64,000 nt of DNA from assembly GCA_039105265.1 (NCBI GenBank), contig JAPFFF010000011.1:4154001-4218000 (forward strand). Direction: 5' to 3'. Position 1 is the first letter of the stretch; every line of letters begins with the position of its first letter. This document shows, in pieces, positions 55,603 to 63,903 of the stretch. The translations under genes and the position numbers were made by a program. The notes under the pieces are model-generated. The model did not search any database. It saw only the letters and a program-made list of their open reading frames with translations, and was not told the origin of the DNA. The stretch comes from Tritrichomonas musculus (taxonomy: Eukaryota > Parabasalia > Tritrichomonadida > Tritrichomonadidae).

Positions 55603-55941
55603 ATGTTTCTTTTATTAATGTTAATGTATTGGGATTATGTTAAAGTATCCAATTGTCCATGTTCTTCAGAATTGGAAAAAATAGAATCTCATCTCAAAAA
55701 TCTCAATAGAATATTTCATGTGATGATAGGCGAATTTAACAAAACCGAATATGAAGAATTAAAGAAAAGAAGAGATTTGACTTTGGAACAAAGGAAGAAA
55801 AATTCTGATGAATATCAACAATTACTCAAAGGAGAAAGTACCCCTGAGACAAAGAAAAAACTGGATGAACTTAGGAAAATAATAGATTTATATTGGGTAC
55901 AAGTCAGGAACTTGAATAATCGAATTGAAAATTTTGAATAA
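55603..55941 (+). CDS. Coiled-coil protein with hydrophobic N-terminus (112 aa)
   Basis: Family not recognised. The first residues (MFLLLMLMYWDYV) form a short hydrophobic segment, followed by a long charged helix (EYEELKKRRDLTLEQRKKN and DELRKIIDLYWVQVRNLNN). It may be anchored at a membrane or start internally at MYWDY or a later Met. The start is preceded by TTCATTTTTTATAA. Confidence 0.6.
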   Translation: MFLLLMLMYWDYVKVSNCPCSSELEKIESHLKNLNRIFHVMIGEFNKTEYEELKKRRDLTLEQRKKNSDEYQQLLKGESTPETKKKLDELRKIIDLYWVQVRNLNNRIENFE

Positions 55942-55974
55942 AAAGTCAATTCATTCAAAAAGTTTATTTTTTAA

Positions 55975-56238
55975 ATGCAGGGCCAACAAAGTTTACCTAG
56001 TGAAAAACAAAAAGAATTAATAAATTTATTAAAATTCACTAGAGGTGAAATTGAAAAAACTTGTGATCAAATGATCAAAATGACTGAAGAATTCTTTGAT
56101 CAAGAAATTGATTTAAAAAATGATTCTCGTCCAGAGAGACAAGAACAATTACATTCTTTACTAATAACAGTTGGGATTTTAGCAACTTCCAACAGAGAGA
56201 ATTTCCAAAAATTGGAAGAAACGTTAAAGAATAAATAA
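55975..56238 (+). CDS. Small helical protein (87 aa)
   Basis: Family not recognised. All-helical and acidic (e.g. LLKFTRGEIEKTCDQMIKM). Preceded by AGTTTATTTTTTAA. Ends in ...AATAAATAAAC, a stop plus TAAA signal. Confidence 0.6.
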   Translation: MQGQQSLPSEKQKELINLLKFTRGEIEKTCDQMIKMTEEFFDQEIDLKNDSRPERQEQLHSLLITVGILATSNRENFQKLEETLKNK

Positions 56239-56273
56239 ACATAACCGTTTTTTAACCGCTTTCATTTTTATTT
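56239..56273. promoter_or_regulatory. Promoter with two M3-like boxes
   Basis: AACCGTTT (56243) and AACCGCTT (56254) are followed by TCATT (56262) and the ATG at 56274. The gene upstream ends at 56238, so the whole promoter fits in 35 bp. Confidence 0.65.
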
Positions 56274-56534
56274 ATGACTGTTACTGAACAAGACCTTGAA
56301 TTAGAATTTAGAAAATTGTTCAAAAATGATATCGTGTCTGATTTCCGACATTTAAAGTTATTTTTCATGTTCAAATTAAATGTTATGATCAATGATCTTG
56401 AAAATAACAATCTTGATCGATTTAAGAAAGAAGTTCATAACACACCATTTGTTTTCACAACAATGATTGAACATGATTTCTTTAATAAGATTCAAATCTA
56501 CAATTCAAGAGAGAAAATTTTAACTACTCCTTAA
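56274..56534 (+). CDS. Small orphan protein (86 aa)
   Basis: Family not recognised. A small helical protein (TEQDLELEFRKLFKNDIVSD) with no repeats and a mixed charge. It converges with the surface-protein gene, ending 36 bp from it. Confidence 0.6.
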   Translation: MTVTEQDLELEFRKLFKNDIVSDFRHLKLFFMFKLNVMINDLENNNLDRFKKEVHNTPFVFTTMIEHDFFNKIQIYNSREKILTTP

Positions 56535-56570
56535 TAAATAAAAAAGATTAAATTTGTTTATTTAATTTTT

Positions 56571-57857
56571 TTAAAGTCCAACTGAGTCAGAGTCTGAATT
56601 TAAATTTTCAGTTTGAAATTTGGTTTGATTTTTGTAAAAGATAATTCCAAGAGCAAGAATCATGAGAATTAGTAATGGAATAGATACAGATAAACCTATT
56701 ATTTTTGATACATTTTTTTGTTCAATATCTGATGGAGAGAATTGATATGAGAAATTGAAAAAATAGGATTCAGAGAATTGATCTGATATAGTGAATTGAA
56801 AAGATGGCGAACGTGATGGACTAAGTGATGGACTAAATGATGGTGAACGTGATGGTGAAATTGATGGACTAAATGTTGGAGATAAAGATGGTGAACGTGA
56901 TGGTGAAAGAGATGGGCGGAATGTTGGTGAACGTGATGGTGAAAGAGATGGGCGGAATGTTGGTGAACGTGATGGTGAAATTGATGGAGTTAAAGATGGC
57001 GAAAGAGATGGTGAAAGAGATGGTGTTTGAATTGGAGGATCTTTGAGATAGAATAACCCACGTAATCCGAGAGCATTACGTTGAATAGTAATTAATAATG
57101 TTGTATCAATTGGTGAGAATGTTGGTGATTCATAAGCAATCAAAAAAGGTTTATTATTTGGTAACATTTTTTCAGGAAAGAGATAATGTTCTGAATTCCA
57201 TAAAAGATCACCTTGGTAAAAAGAATTTGAATTCGTAACAATTATCCAAAATTTATAACCATAAAATGTTATCTTTTTGACTCCTTCTGAAGAACCAGAA
57301 ACAAAGCATCTATGATATGGATTGTTCACATTTGATGGATCATCATCTTTATCAAACCAATTTCCACTTACAATTTCCCAGTCATTACATGGAATATATT
57401 CAGCATTATCAGGTATTCCTTCAATTGATGGAAATAAAGATTTATTTTTTAAATATGCAATACCTCGAAATAGGGTGCTTCTATGTTGTTGAACATTAAT
57501 AATAATATTTGTTAGCATTAGGGGAAATTCATTTGATTCAAAAACAATTATCCAATCTTGTTCAACGTTGGAATATTCATTGATGAGATATTTTTGAGAA
57601 TTCCAAAATAGTTCGGCCTCATCATGACGGGTAGAAATTTTTCCAATGATCCAAAATTTCCTGGCAGTAAATGATTGTTTAAGTGTTAAATTGTTTGTTG
57701 TTGCATAATTTGTCCAACATGATAAGTCATCATTTGGTATAACTGATTTCCATTCTCCATTAACAATTTCCCAATCAAAACAAGAAATCCATTCAGCATC
57801 ATCAGGTATTCCTTCAATTGATGGTCGATTAAAGAGTATCAAAAAGATAACGAACAT
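56571..57857 (-). CDS. Predicted surface protein: signal peptide, two repeats, Ser-Pro stalk, C-terminal TM
   Basis: A 428-residue predicted type I membrane protein. The N-terminus (MFVIFLILF) is a short signal-like hydrophobic segment. Two copies of a ~130-residue domain follow, each opened by PSIEGIPD(D/N)AE(W/Y)I.C.DWEIV (about 12 and 143) and each holding FWNSQKYL or LLWNSEHYL. A stalk of Ser-Pro repeats (SPSLSPSLTPSISPSRSP and similar, about 280-350) follows, then a TM helix (IIGLSVSIPLLILMILALGI) and a short Ser/Asp-rich cytoplasmic tail. It looks like host trichomonad surface proteins with Pro/Ser stalks, so capture from the host or an envelope/adhesion role for the element are both possible. 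The promoter is shared with the gene at 57910. Confidence 0.82.
   Translation of the reverse strand: MFVIFLILFNRPSIEGIPDDAEWISCFDWEIVNGEWKSVIPNDDLSCWTNYATTNNLTLKQSFTARKFWIIGKISTRHDEAELFWNSQKYLINEYSNVEQDWIIVFESNEFPLMLTNIIINVQQHRSTLFRGIAYLKNKSLFPSIEGIPDNAEYIPCNDWEIVSGNWFDKDDDPSNVNNPYHRCFVSGSSEGVKKITFYGYKFWIIVTNSNSFYQGDLLWNSEHYLFPEKMLPNNKPFLIAYESPTFSPIDTTLLITIQRNALGLRGLFYLKDPPIQTPSLSPSLSPSLTPSISPSRSPTFRPSLSPSRSPTFRPSLSPSRSPSLSPTFSPSISPSRSPSFSPSLSPSRSPSFQFTISDQFSESYFFNFSYQFSPSDIEQKNVSKIIGLSVSIPLLILMILALGIIFYKNQTKFQTENLNSDSDSVGL
56800..57030 (-). repeat. Tandem coding repeat for the Ser-Pro stalk
   Basis: A 12-bp-based repeat (GATGGTGAACGT / GATGGTGAAAGA on the plus strand), partly nested in 36- and 48-bp units, encodes the stalk of the surface protein. 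Near-identical copies indicate recent slippage or unequal exchange. Confidence 0.9.
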
Positions 57858-57909
57858 TTAATAAAAATGAAAGCGGTTAAAACGGTTATGTCAGACCACT
57901 ATTTTATTA
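57858..57909. promoter_or_regulatory. Divergent promoter with two M3-like boxes
   Basis: AGCGGTTA (57872) and AACGGTTA (57881) stand between TCATTTTTATTAA (minus, before the surface-protein ATG) and GTCAGACCACTATTTTATTA (plus). The GTCAGACCA form resembles the GACAGACCATT before the PolB and 63662 genes. Confidence 0.65.
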
Positions 57910-58212
57910 ATGCATACAAGTGATAGTGAAGACGGTTGGGATACAATGCATGAATCCATAGAAGAATCAAAAAGTCAAAATGAAATGTTTAAAATGAACA
58001 TTGGCAGCTTGGAAGAAACAAGGGAGAAAATAAAAGAAACGATGGATGGCCTACATGAGATTCTGGTTTCACAAATCAACCTCCAATATCAATTCCAAAA
58101 TTATCAGAAAGCTCTCAATAAGAAAATGAATGAAGTTATTGATAGTTTCGATAACAAAGAAGAATTAAAACAAAAATTGGAAGAACTCCAAGAAATAATT
58201 AACAAAGGTTAA
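57910..58212 (+). CDS. Coiled-coil protein (100 aa)
   Basis: Family not recognised. After an acidic start (HTSDSEDGWDTMHESIEES), the rest is a long coiled coil (EETREKIKETMDGLHEILV; NKEELKQKLEELQEIINK). Ends with TTAAATAAATAAA, stop joined to a TAAA-type signal. Confidence 0.6.
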   Translation: MHTSDSEDGWDTMHESIEESKSQNEMFKMNIGSLEETREKIKETMDGLHEILVSQINLQYQFQNYQKALNKKMNEVIDSFDNKEELKQKLEELQEIINKG

Positions 58213-58232
58213 ATAAATAAAGAAATAATTTT

Positions 58233-58520
58233 TTACTCTTTCAATATGACTGATAATTTTATTTTTTTCGATGTGGTTGATTTTTTTTGTTCGATGAAGT
58301 TGATTAAGGTTTGAGTGTTTTGAATTACTTCAGCTTTTTTGGATTCATATTTTTGTTTCTCTTTCTCTAATTCCTCGAGGAAACTTTCATAATCAGGATC
58401 ATTCTTCAATTTCATAATCTCTATATCTAATTCTTCAACAGTATGTATTTGTCTAATTAATTCATCAATTGAACTATTCAAATTTTCTTTGAGTAGATTC
58501 AAACTATGAGGAGGCAACAT
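58233..58520 (-). CDS. Coiled-coil protein (95 aa)
   Basis: Family not recognised. Helical through most of the length (LLKENLNSSIDELIRQIHTV; LEELEKEKQKYESKKAEVIQ). Divergent from the next gene with a 38-bp promoter. Confidence 0.6.
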   Translation of the reverse strand: MLPPHSLNLLKENLNSSIDELIRQIHTVEELDIEIMKLKNDPDYESFLEELEKEKQKYESKKAEVIQNTQTLINFIEQKKSTTSKKIKLSVILKE

Positions 58521-58558
58521 TTAAAAAAATGAATAACGGTTTTGACACTTCACTTTTT
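58521..58558. promoter_or_regulatory. Divergent promoter, AACGGTTT + TCACT
   Basis: AACGGTTT (58535-58542) then TTGACACT and TCACT (58550) five bases before the ATG at 58559; the minus gene has TTCATTTTTTTAA before its ATG at 58520. The box fixes the start of the plus gene at 58559, since the in-frame ATG at 58529 lies upstream of the box. Confidence 0.7.
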
Positions 58559-58936
58559 ATGAAGAGAGTTCCTCAAGTTGTATTTCAGAATTTAATAGAG
58601 GACAAGAAAGATAAACTCAAAAAATCAATGAGTGAATTCTATGATGCTATGAATCGTTTGGCTGAAGCAAAAGTAAAAGAGAAAGATATTTCTTTTTGTC
58701 AACGGTATAATGGTGAAGATTTACACAACTTATATAAACTTAAAAGAGATTTCGAAGATATACAAATTGATTCAATTATTGAAGATCATGAAAAAATAAA
58801 AACTGAACTTGAGACAGAAGAGAAATCAGCATGGAAAGAATATCAAGAATGTTTTGATCAATACAAAGTTCAAAAAAGAGCTTTAATAGCTGAAATAAGT
58901 TCTTTTCAAAAATTTCTAATGGATGATGAAGATTAA
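58559..58936 (+). CDS. Coiled-coil protein (125 aa)
   Basis: Family not recognised. Start MKRVPQVVF. Helical and charged (DKKDKLKKSMSEFYDAMNRL; ETEEKSAWKEYQECFDQYKV). No membrane segment. Confidence 0.6.
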   Translation: MKRVPQVVFQNLIEDKKDKLKKSMSEFYDAMNRLAEAKVKEKDISFCQRYNGEDLHNLYKLKRDFEDIQIDSIIEDHEKIKTELETEEKSAWKEYQECFDQYKVQKRALIAEISSFQKFLMDDED

Positions 58937-58984
58937 TAAATTTAATTTATCTTTTTATTTTTTTATCCTCTTACAAAAACAAAA

Positions 58985-59692
58985 ATGATAGTAGAGCCAA
59001 TAAATGAAAATTATGAATGGTTACAATATAATGAACATTTACGGATTATACGTTCAAAGAAAGATAATATGTTTCAAGCAAATAGTATAATTAGTGCTTG
59101 TCAATCAACAAAGAAAATTAAGCATTGGAATGAAAATAAACAAACAAAGGAGTTATTTCAATTTATTTCTGAGTCAGTCGGAATTCCGCCCGACCAAAAG
59201 TTATTAGAAAATCGACCAAATTTACCGAATAATTTGAAAGGAATTTATGTTCATAAATTATTAGTAAATCATATAGCAATTTGGGCTTCACCTACTTATT
59301 CATTCTTTGTTCTAAAATTATTAGATGAGTATTTTGAAAAACAAAGACTTGAACAAAAACCAAGATTAGTACCTAAAAATAGAGAATATGATTATAAATT
59401 CTTAATTTGGTTAGAAGAATTAAAAGATAATCCAGAAAAAGTTAAATTACATTTAGTCAAACGTCATAAAGATTATTATCGTGATATCAAACCAAAAGAA
59501 AAAAATCAATGGTACTTCAAAGATAATATGCCAATAGCTATGACACCAAATAGAGATATAAAAGATATTATTCGTAAGAATTTTGGTACAAATGATGTTT
59601 CAATTTATAGTTCTATCATTACTGCTTCAAAAACATGTTTAGATAAATTAAAGAGGTTAATAGATGAATATATTAGTCATTATCAGGAATGA
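58985..59692 (+). CDS. KilA-N domain protein
   Basis: A 235-residue protein with an N-terminal KilA-N domain (about 12-118): ends of the fold are seen in RIIRSKKDNMFQANSIIS, the WNENKQTKELFQFI segment and IYVHKLLVNHIAIWASPTYS with FFVLKLLDEYF after it. KilA-N is a DNA-binding module of large DNA viruses and phages. The C-terminal half is basic with no recognised domain; an additional nuclease or DNA-binding part cannot be claimed. It overlaps the convergent small gene at its 3' end by 20 bp. It lacks an M3-like box upstream, unlike its neighbours. Confidence 0.88.
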   Translation: MIVEPINENYEWLQYNEHLRIIRSKKDNMFQANSIISACQSTKKIKHWNENKQTKELFQFISESVGIPPDQKLLENRPNLPNNLKGIYVHKLLVNHIAIWASPTYSFFVLKLLDEYFEKQRLEQKPRLVPKNREYDYKFLIWLEELKDNPEKVKLHLVKRHKDYYRDIKPKEKNQWYFKDNMPIAMTPNRDIKDIIRKNFGTNDVSIYSSIITASKTCLDKLKRLIDEYISHYQE

Positions 59693-59879
59693 AATATAAA
59701 AATTCTTCAAATTTTTGTTCAAAATGTTCTTGACTCATTCGATAATCTTCTTCTAGATCATGTAATGAACCATATTCTGATCCTCGATCTTTCCAATAAT
59801 AATATTTTTCTTCAAGTTCTTTAACACTTTTGAATGCTTCTTTAACTTCATCAAATGCTTTCTTTAATTGGTCAGACAT
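59673..59879 (-). CDS. Small coiled-coil protein (68 aa)
   Basis: Family not recognised. Helical with heptads (SDQLKKAFDEVKEAFKSVKE), acidic C-terminus. The ATG at 59879 (MSDQLKKAF) is used; the open frame upstream begins with TTG. Confidence 0.6.
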   Translation of the reverse strand: MSDQLKKAFDEVKEAFKSVKELEEKYYYWKDRGSEYGSLHDLEEDYRMSQEHFEQKFEEFLYFIPDND

Positions 59880-59959
59880 TTTATTCAACCTAAATAAACA
59901 TTTTCTTTTTAATTAACGGTTTTGACAGACCATTATTTTTATTGTAAAAGAAAGTTAAC
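59880..59959. promoter_or_regulatory. Promoter of PolB (and divergent small gene), AACGGTTT
   Basis: AACGGTTT (59915-59922) then TTGACAGACCATTATTTTTATT before the ATG at 59960. The GACAGACCATT form is shared with 63635. Confidence 0.65.
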
Positions 59960-62900
59960 ATGACAACAACTATTAGAGCGAATCCTAACAGATTAATGGA
60001 GATTTATAATCTCTTAACGAATGGTAAAGAAACGTTTAAAGAATTCTCTAAAAAGAATGGGGATCGGAGTAAAGAAATATTAAATGAGTATATTATACAA
60101 AAAGTGAAAGAAAATGGTTATGATGGAAAATTGAATGGGGATTCAATATTTTGGTTCGTTAAAGGTTTAACTCATTCAAATCTCCCTCAATATTTAAATC
60201 AACCCCCAGAACCAAAACCAGAAAAAGAATTTACTGAACCCCCACCATCGACACCAATTGAGCCAGAGAAATCATCATTGAAAGAAATAATTGCAAATGC
60301 ACCACCAAATGTACCTTTGAGAAAATTAATGCCCGTTAGTGAGCAAAATGTACCTTTGAGAAAATTAGTTCCACCGCATCCAGAGCCAAAATCAAATGAA
60401 TATGAACCAAAAAGAACAACTGATCCTTATTTCTTAAATATTCAGAATTCAATTAGACCTCATTCAAAAGATGATTCATTTATTCAATTCATGAAAATTA
60501 ATAATGAAAATGATCAAGATAGAATTGTTGATGGTTATATAAAAATGTTAAATGATTCACCAACTGATTGGAGAATTAATTTTGAACAATTAAATGATTA
60601 TGGTCGAAAGAAATTATTTCCATTCTTAAGAAAGAAATTTGAAAATGAAATAGGTGAATTAGCTGCAACAGAAAAATATAAATTATCTTATTCAGTTGGA
60701 GGTCAATGGCATTCTGTACCTTTAAATGGAAAAACTTATGAAGAATTATTAAAGAATTTAACAGAAGAGAATTTCATTTATCAAATTGAAAAGAATCCAG
60801 GTTGGGAATATGATTTAGAAGGTCAAAGATTGCCTGAATTTTCATTATTTTCTCAAATCAAATTTAGTATATTAAAACATCCAAAACATAAAAATACAGT
60901 CGATGGAGGATTCTTTAAATATTTATTAAAACCTGGTTGTCCAAAAGTATTAATTGATTACCTCGTTCGATTACAAATATTTGATAGTTTAATTAATGAA
61001 AAGACAAAGAAAATAAAAGAAGAATTAAATGATTGTTGTTTCATTTATGCTTTACAACAAACTGGAAATTATTCAGAATCATTATTAAATCAAATTAGAT
61101 TAAGGATTCAAAATAGATATTTATCACAAAGTAGTATTAATCATTTATGTGAAGAATTTAATATTCATCTTAATTTAACTTATATTGATGATAATTCTGT
61201 TGCTCAAAAACAATCTGTACGTTCAATGGATAAAGGTAAAAGAAAAACATATATGGGTATACAAAAAGCTGAACCAGAACGAACTCATAAATTCAATGTA
61301 TATCAAAAACATTATTTCATCGAAGAAAAGACTCCATTTACATATTATTATATCAAAAATATTGAAAAGTTAGATGAAGACAAATATAATAAAGATTGGA
61401 TTACAGATCATTGGACAAAAGGTAGATCATTTATAACTTCTTCAAACTTGATTAGAGAATTATTTAAGAAAAATTATTTCATTCCAATTAATTATTCACA
61501 AGAACATTTATTACATTCAATATTTTATAATGAAATTGATCAAGATATTTCAAATACTACATTAGAATATAAAGATGAATATTGTTGTAAATTAATTGAA
61601 CCAAAAACAAAAATAATCAAACAAGTAGAAACTTCTTATTGGTTTTGTGATTTTGAATCTGATACAAGTTCAAAAATTCATATTCCATTCTTATGTTGTT
61701 TACATTCATTAGATGGGAAAATTAAGAAAGAATTCTTAGGTGAAAAATGTAATATAAATCTATTGAAATATTTACCTACTGATTCAATTTGTTATTTTCA
61801 TAATTTGGCTTATGATATTAGAATGATTTTACAAAACAATAATCAAAATATAAAAATATTATCATCAATTATTAAAGGAAATCAATGTTTTAATATGACT
61901 TTGAAATTTGAGAACAAAAAGATAACATTTAAAGATAGTTATCCAATTTTCTCTTGCAAGCTATCTAATCTACCATTAATGTTTAATATTCCTTGTGAAA
62001 AAGAAATTTTCCCATACAAATATTATACATTTGAAAGATTAAGAACAAATAAAGGTCAAATTAATGAAGCAGGTAAAGAAGAAGATAAAACATGGACTGA
62101 ACAAGATTATCAATTATTTCGTTCAAATATTAACAAAATTAAGGGATGCCGTTTAAGTAATAATGAATTTGATATGTGGAAATATGCATTATTTTATTGT
62201 CATCAAGATGTTCGAATATTAAGAGAAAGTTTTGTTAAATTTAGACAAGGTTTCATTCAAGATTTCAAAATCGATCCATTCAAATATATTTCAATTTCTT
62301 CTTTAGCTAATGATGTATTTAATCATAAAGTTTATTATGGTCATGATTTATATTCAGTAGGTGGAATTGTTAGGAAATTTTGTTCATATGCTGTTTATGG
62401 TGGTAGATGTATGACTGCTTATAACAAAAAGTGGCATATCACTGAAAAATTAGCAGATTTTGACGCAGTTAGTTTATATCCTTCAGCAATTCATAGATTA
62501 TATACCGTTCAAGGAAAACCAGTAGTAATATCCAAAACAGAATTAAATTATGAATTTTTATCAAAACAAGGTGCATATATAGTAGAAATTTTAGTTACTG
62601 GAATTCATAAACATTATCCATTTCCATTAATCGTTAAGAAAACAAAAGATGGTAACCTTAATGATGATAAATTCGATAAACCTTTCAAAATGATTGTCGA
62701 TAATATTTATTTAGAAGATCTCATTGAATTTCAAAAAATAGATTTCGAATTAATTAGAGGTTATTATTGGCCTGGAAAAAGAGAATATCATATCCAAAAA
62801 GAAATTCAAAAAATATTTGAGAAAAGATTAGAATATAAAAGTCAAGACAATCCTTTACAAAATTTATATAAATTAATTATGAATAGTTGTTATGGTAAAA

Positions 62901-63631
62901 CTATTGAAAGACCTATTGAAAAAGATTTTAAATACATTAATGATCAAGATACTTTAGATAATTATTGGATCAAAAATTATAACAAAATTGTTGAAGATAT
63001 TGAATTACAAAATAATATGCATGCTGTTCGAATATTGAGACCAATTGATAAACATTTTAATTTTTCATTATTAGGTATTCATGTATTAAGTATGTCAAAA
63101 AGAATCATGAATGAAGTGATGTGTCTTGCATTTGATATTGGTTGCCATATTTATTATCAGGATACTGATTCAATGCATATTGAAATAAATGATTTACCAA
63201 AATTACAAAAAGCTTATAAAGAAAAATATAATCGAGAACTCATAGGTAAATATTTAGGTCAATTCCATTCAGATTTTCCAACTATAAATGGTCACAAAGA
63301 AATGCCAGAATCAATTGAATCATACTTTTTGATGAAAAAGATGTATATTGATAAGTTACAAGATTCTACAGGTGAAATTGATTATATGACTCGTGGGAAA
63401 GGATTAACTGAACAATCTATTAAATATGCTTATAAGAATGAATTTGATAATGATCCAATGAAATTATATAAATATTTATATGAAGGGAATCAACAAACAT
63501 TTGATCTTACAAAAGGTCAACCATGTTTCCAAATGAATAAAAATATGACTGTATCAACCTTAAATGAATTCAAAAGAAGAATATCAACACCATATAAAGA
63601 AGGAAAGAGAGAAAAATATTTTGAATACTAG
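59960..63631 (+). CDS. polB: Protein-primed family B DNA polymerase of element 2 with OTU-like domain
   Basis: A 1223-residue polymerase that should replicate element 2. The N-terminal third is Pro-rich and then carries an OTU-like module: NDCCFIYAL (about 357-365) and KHYFIEE (His about 450), aligned with the same parts of the element 1 enzyme. The exonuclease has WFCDFESD (about 560), CYFHNLAYD and FYCHQDVRIL. The polymerase has motif A DFDAVSLYPSAI (about 833), motif B LIMNSCYGKT and motif C YYQDTDSMHIE (about 1066), followed by LMKKMYIDKL. All catalytic Asp residues are present. Sequence similarity to the element 1 enzyme is clear but low, so the two belong to different lineages. No intron or frameshift. 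Confidence 0.96.
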   Translation: MTTTIRANPNRLMEIYNLLTNGKETFKEFSKKNGDRSKEILNEYIIQKVKENGYDGKLNGDSIFWFVKGLTHSNLPQYLNQPPEPKPEKEFTEPPPSTPIEPEKSSLKEIIANAPPNVPLRKLMPVSEQNVPLRKLVPPHPEPKSNEYEPKRTTDPYFLNIQNSIRPHSKDDSFIQFMKINNENDQDRIVDGYIKMLNDSPTDWRINFEQLNDYGRKKLFPFLRKKFENEIGELAATEKYKLSYSVGGQWHSVPLNGKTYEELLKNLTEENFIYQIEKNPGWEYDLEGQRLPEFSLFSQIKFSILKHPKHKNTVDGGFFKYLLKPGCPKVLIDYLVRLQIFDSLINEKTKKIKEELNDCCFIYALQQTGNYSESLLNQIRLRIQNRYLSQSSINHLCEEFNIHLNLTYIDDNSVAQKQSVRSMDKGKRKTYMGIQKAEPERTHKFNVYQKHYFIEEKTPFTYYYIKNIEKLDEDKYNKDWITDHWTKGRSFITSSNLIRELFKKNYFIPINYSQEHLLHSIFYNEIDQDISNTTLEYKDEYCCKLIEPKTKIIKQVETSYWFCDFESDTSSKIHIPFLCCLHSLDGKIKKEFLGEKCNINLLKYLPTDSICYFHNLAYDIRMILQNNNQNIKILSSIIKGNQCFNMTLKFENKKITFKDSYPIFSCKLSNLPLMFNIPCEKEIFPYKYYTFERLRTNKGQINEAGKEEDKTWTEQDYQLFRSNINKIKGCRLSNNEFDMWKYALFYCHQDVRILRESFVKFRQGFIQDFKIDPFKYISISSLANDVFNHKVYYGHDLYSVGGIVRKFCSYAVYGGRCMTAYNKKWHITEKLADFDAVSLYPSAIHRLYTVQGKPVVISKTELNYEFLSKQGAYIVEILVTGIHKHYPFPLIVKKTKDGNLNDDKFDKPFKMIVDNIYLEDLIEFQKIDFELIRGYYWPGKREYHIQKEIQKIFEKRLEYKSQDNPLQNLYKLIMNSCYGKTIERPIEKDFKYINDQDTLDNYWIKNYNKIVEDIELQNNMHAVRILRPIDKHFNFSLLGIHVLSMSKRIMNEVMCLAFDIGCHIYYQDTDSMHIEINDLPKLQKAYKEKYNRELIGKYLGQFHSDFPTINGHKEMPESIESYFLMKKMYIDKLQDSTGEIDYMTRGKGLTEQSIKYAYKNEFDNDPMKLYKYLYEGNQQTFDLTKGQPCFQMNKNMTVSTLNEFKRRISTPYKEGKREKYFEY

Positions 63632-63661
63632 ATTGGCGGTTTTGACAGACCATTTTTATAA
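63632..63661 (+). promoter_or_regulatory. Promoter, GGCGGTTT box
   Basis: GGCGGTTT (63635-63642) then TTGACAGACCATTTTTATAA and the ATG at 63662. The whole promoter fits the 30 bp after the PolB stop. Confidence 0.65.
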
Positions 63662-63844
63662 ATGTCAAGAAGAGCAACCACTCAACCATTAATATCATTA
63701 TCTGAGAGTGAAAGAATTGATAACGACTCTGGCGATTGCTGTTGTTCCAACCCACCACCCAATTGCTGTTTGTGGACTCTTGTTATTCTCTTTGTGATGA
63801 ACATCATTTTCACTTTTATTTATTTCTTACTTGCAATTGCATGA
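63662..63844 (+). CDS. Small membrane protein, Cys-rich (60 aa)
   Basis: Ser-rich N-terminus, then a Cys cluster (DCCCSNPPPNCC) directly before one strongly hydrophobic helix (LWTLVILFVMNIIFTFIYFL) ending at the C-terminus. A tail-anchored or palmitoylated membrane protein is the simplest reading. It could be a virion or host-membrane factor of the element. No family recognised. Confidence 0.65.
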   Translation: MSRRATTQPLISLSESERIDNDSGDCCCSNPPPNCCLWTLVILFVMNIIFTFIYFLLAIA

Positions 63845-63903
63845 TTTAATTAAACAATAAGCTTTTTTAATTTTTTTAATTTTTTATTTTGTCTCAAAAA
63901 TAT

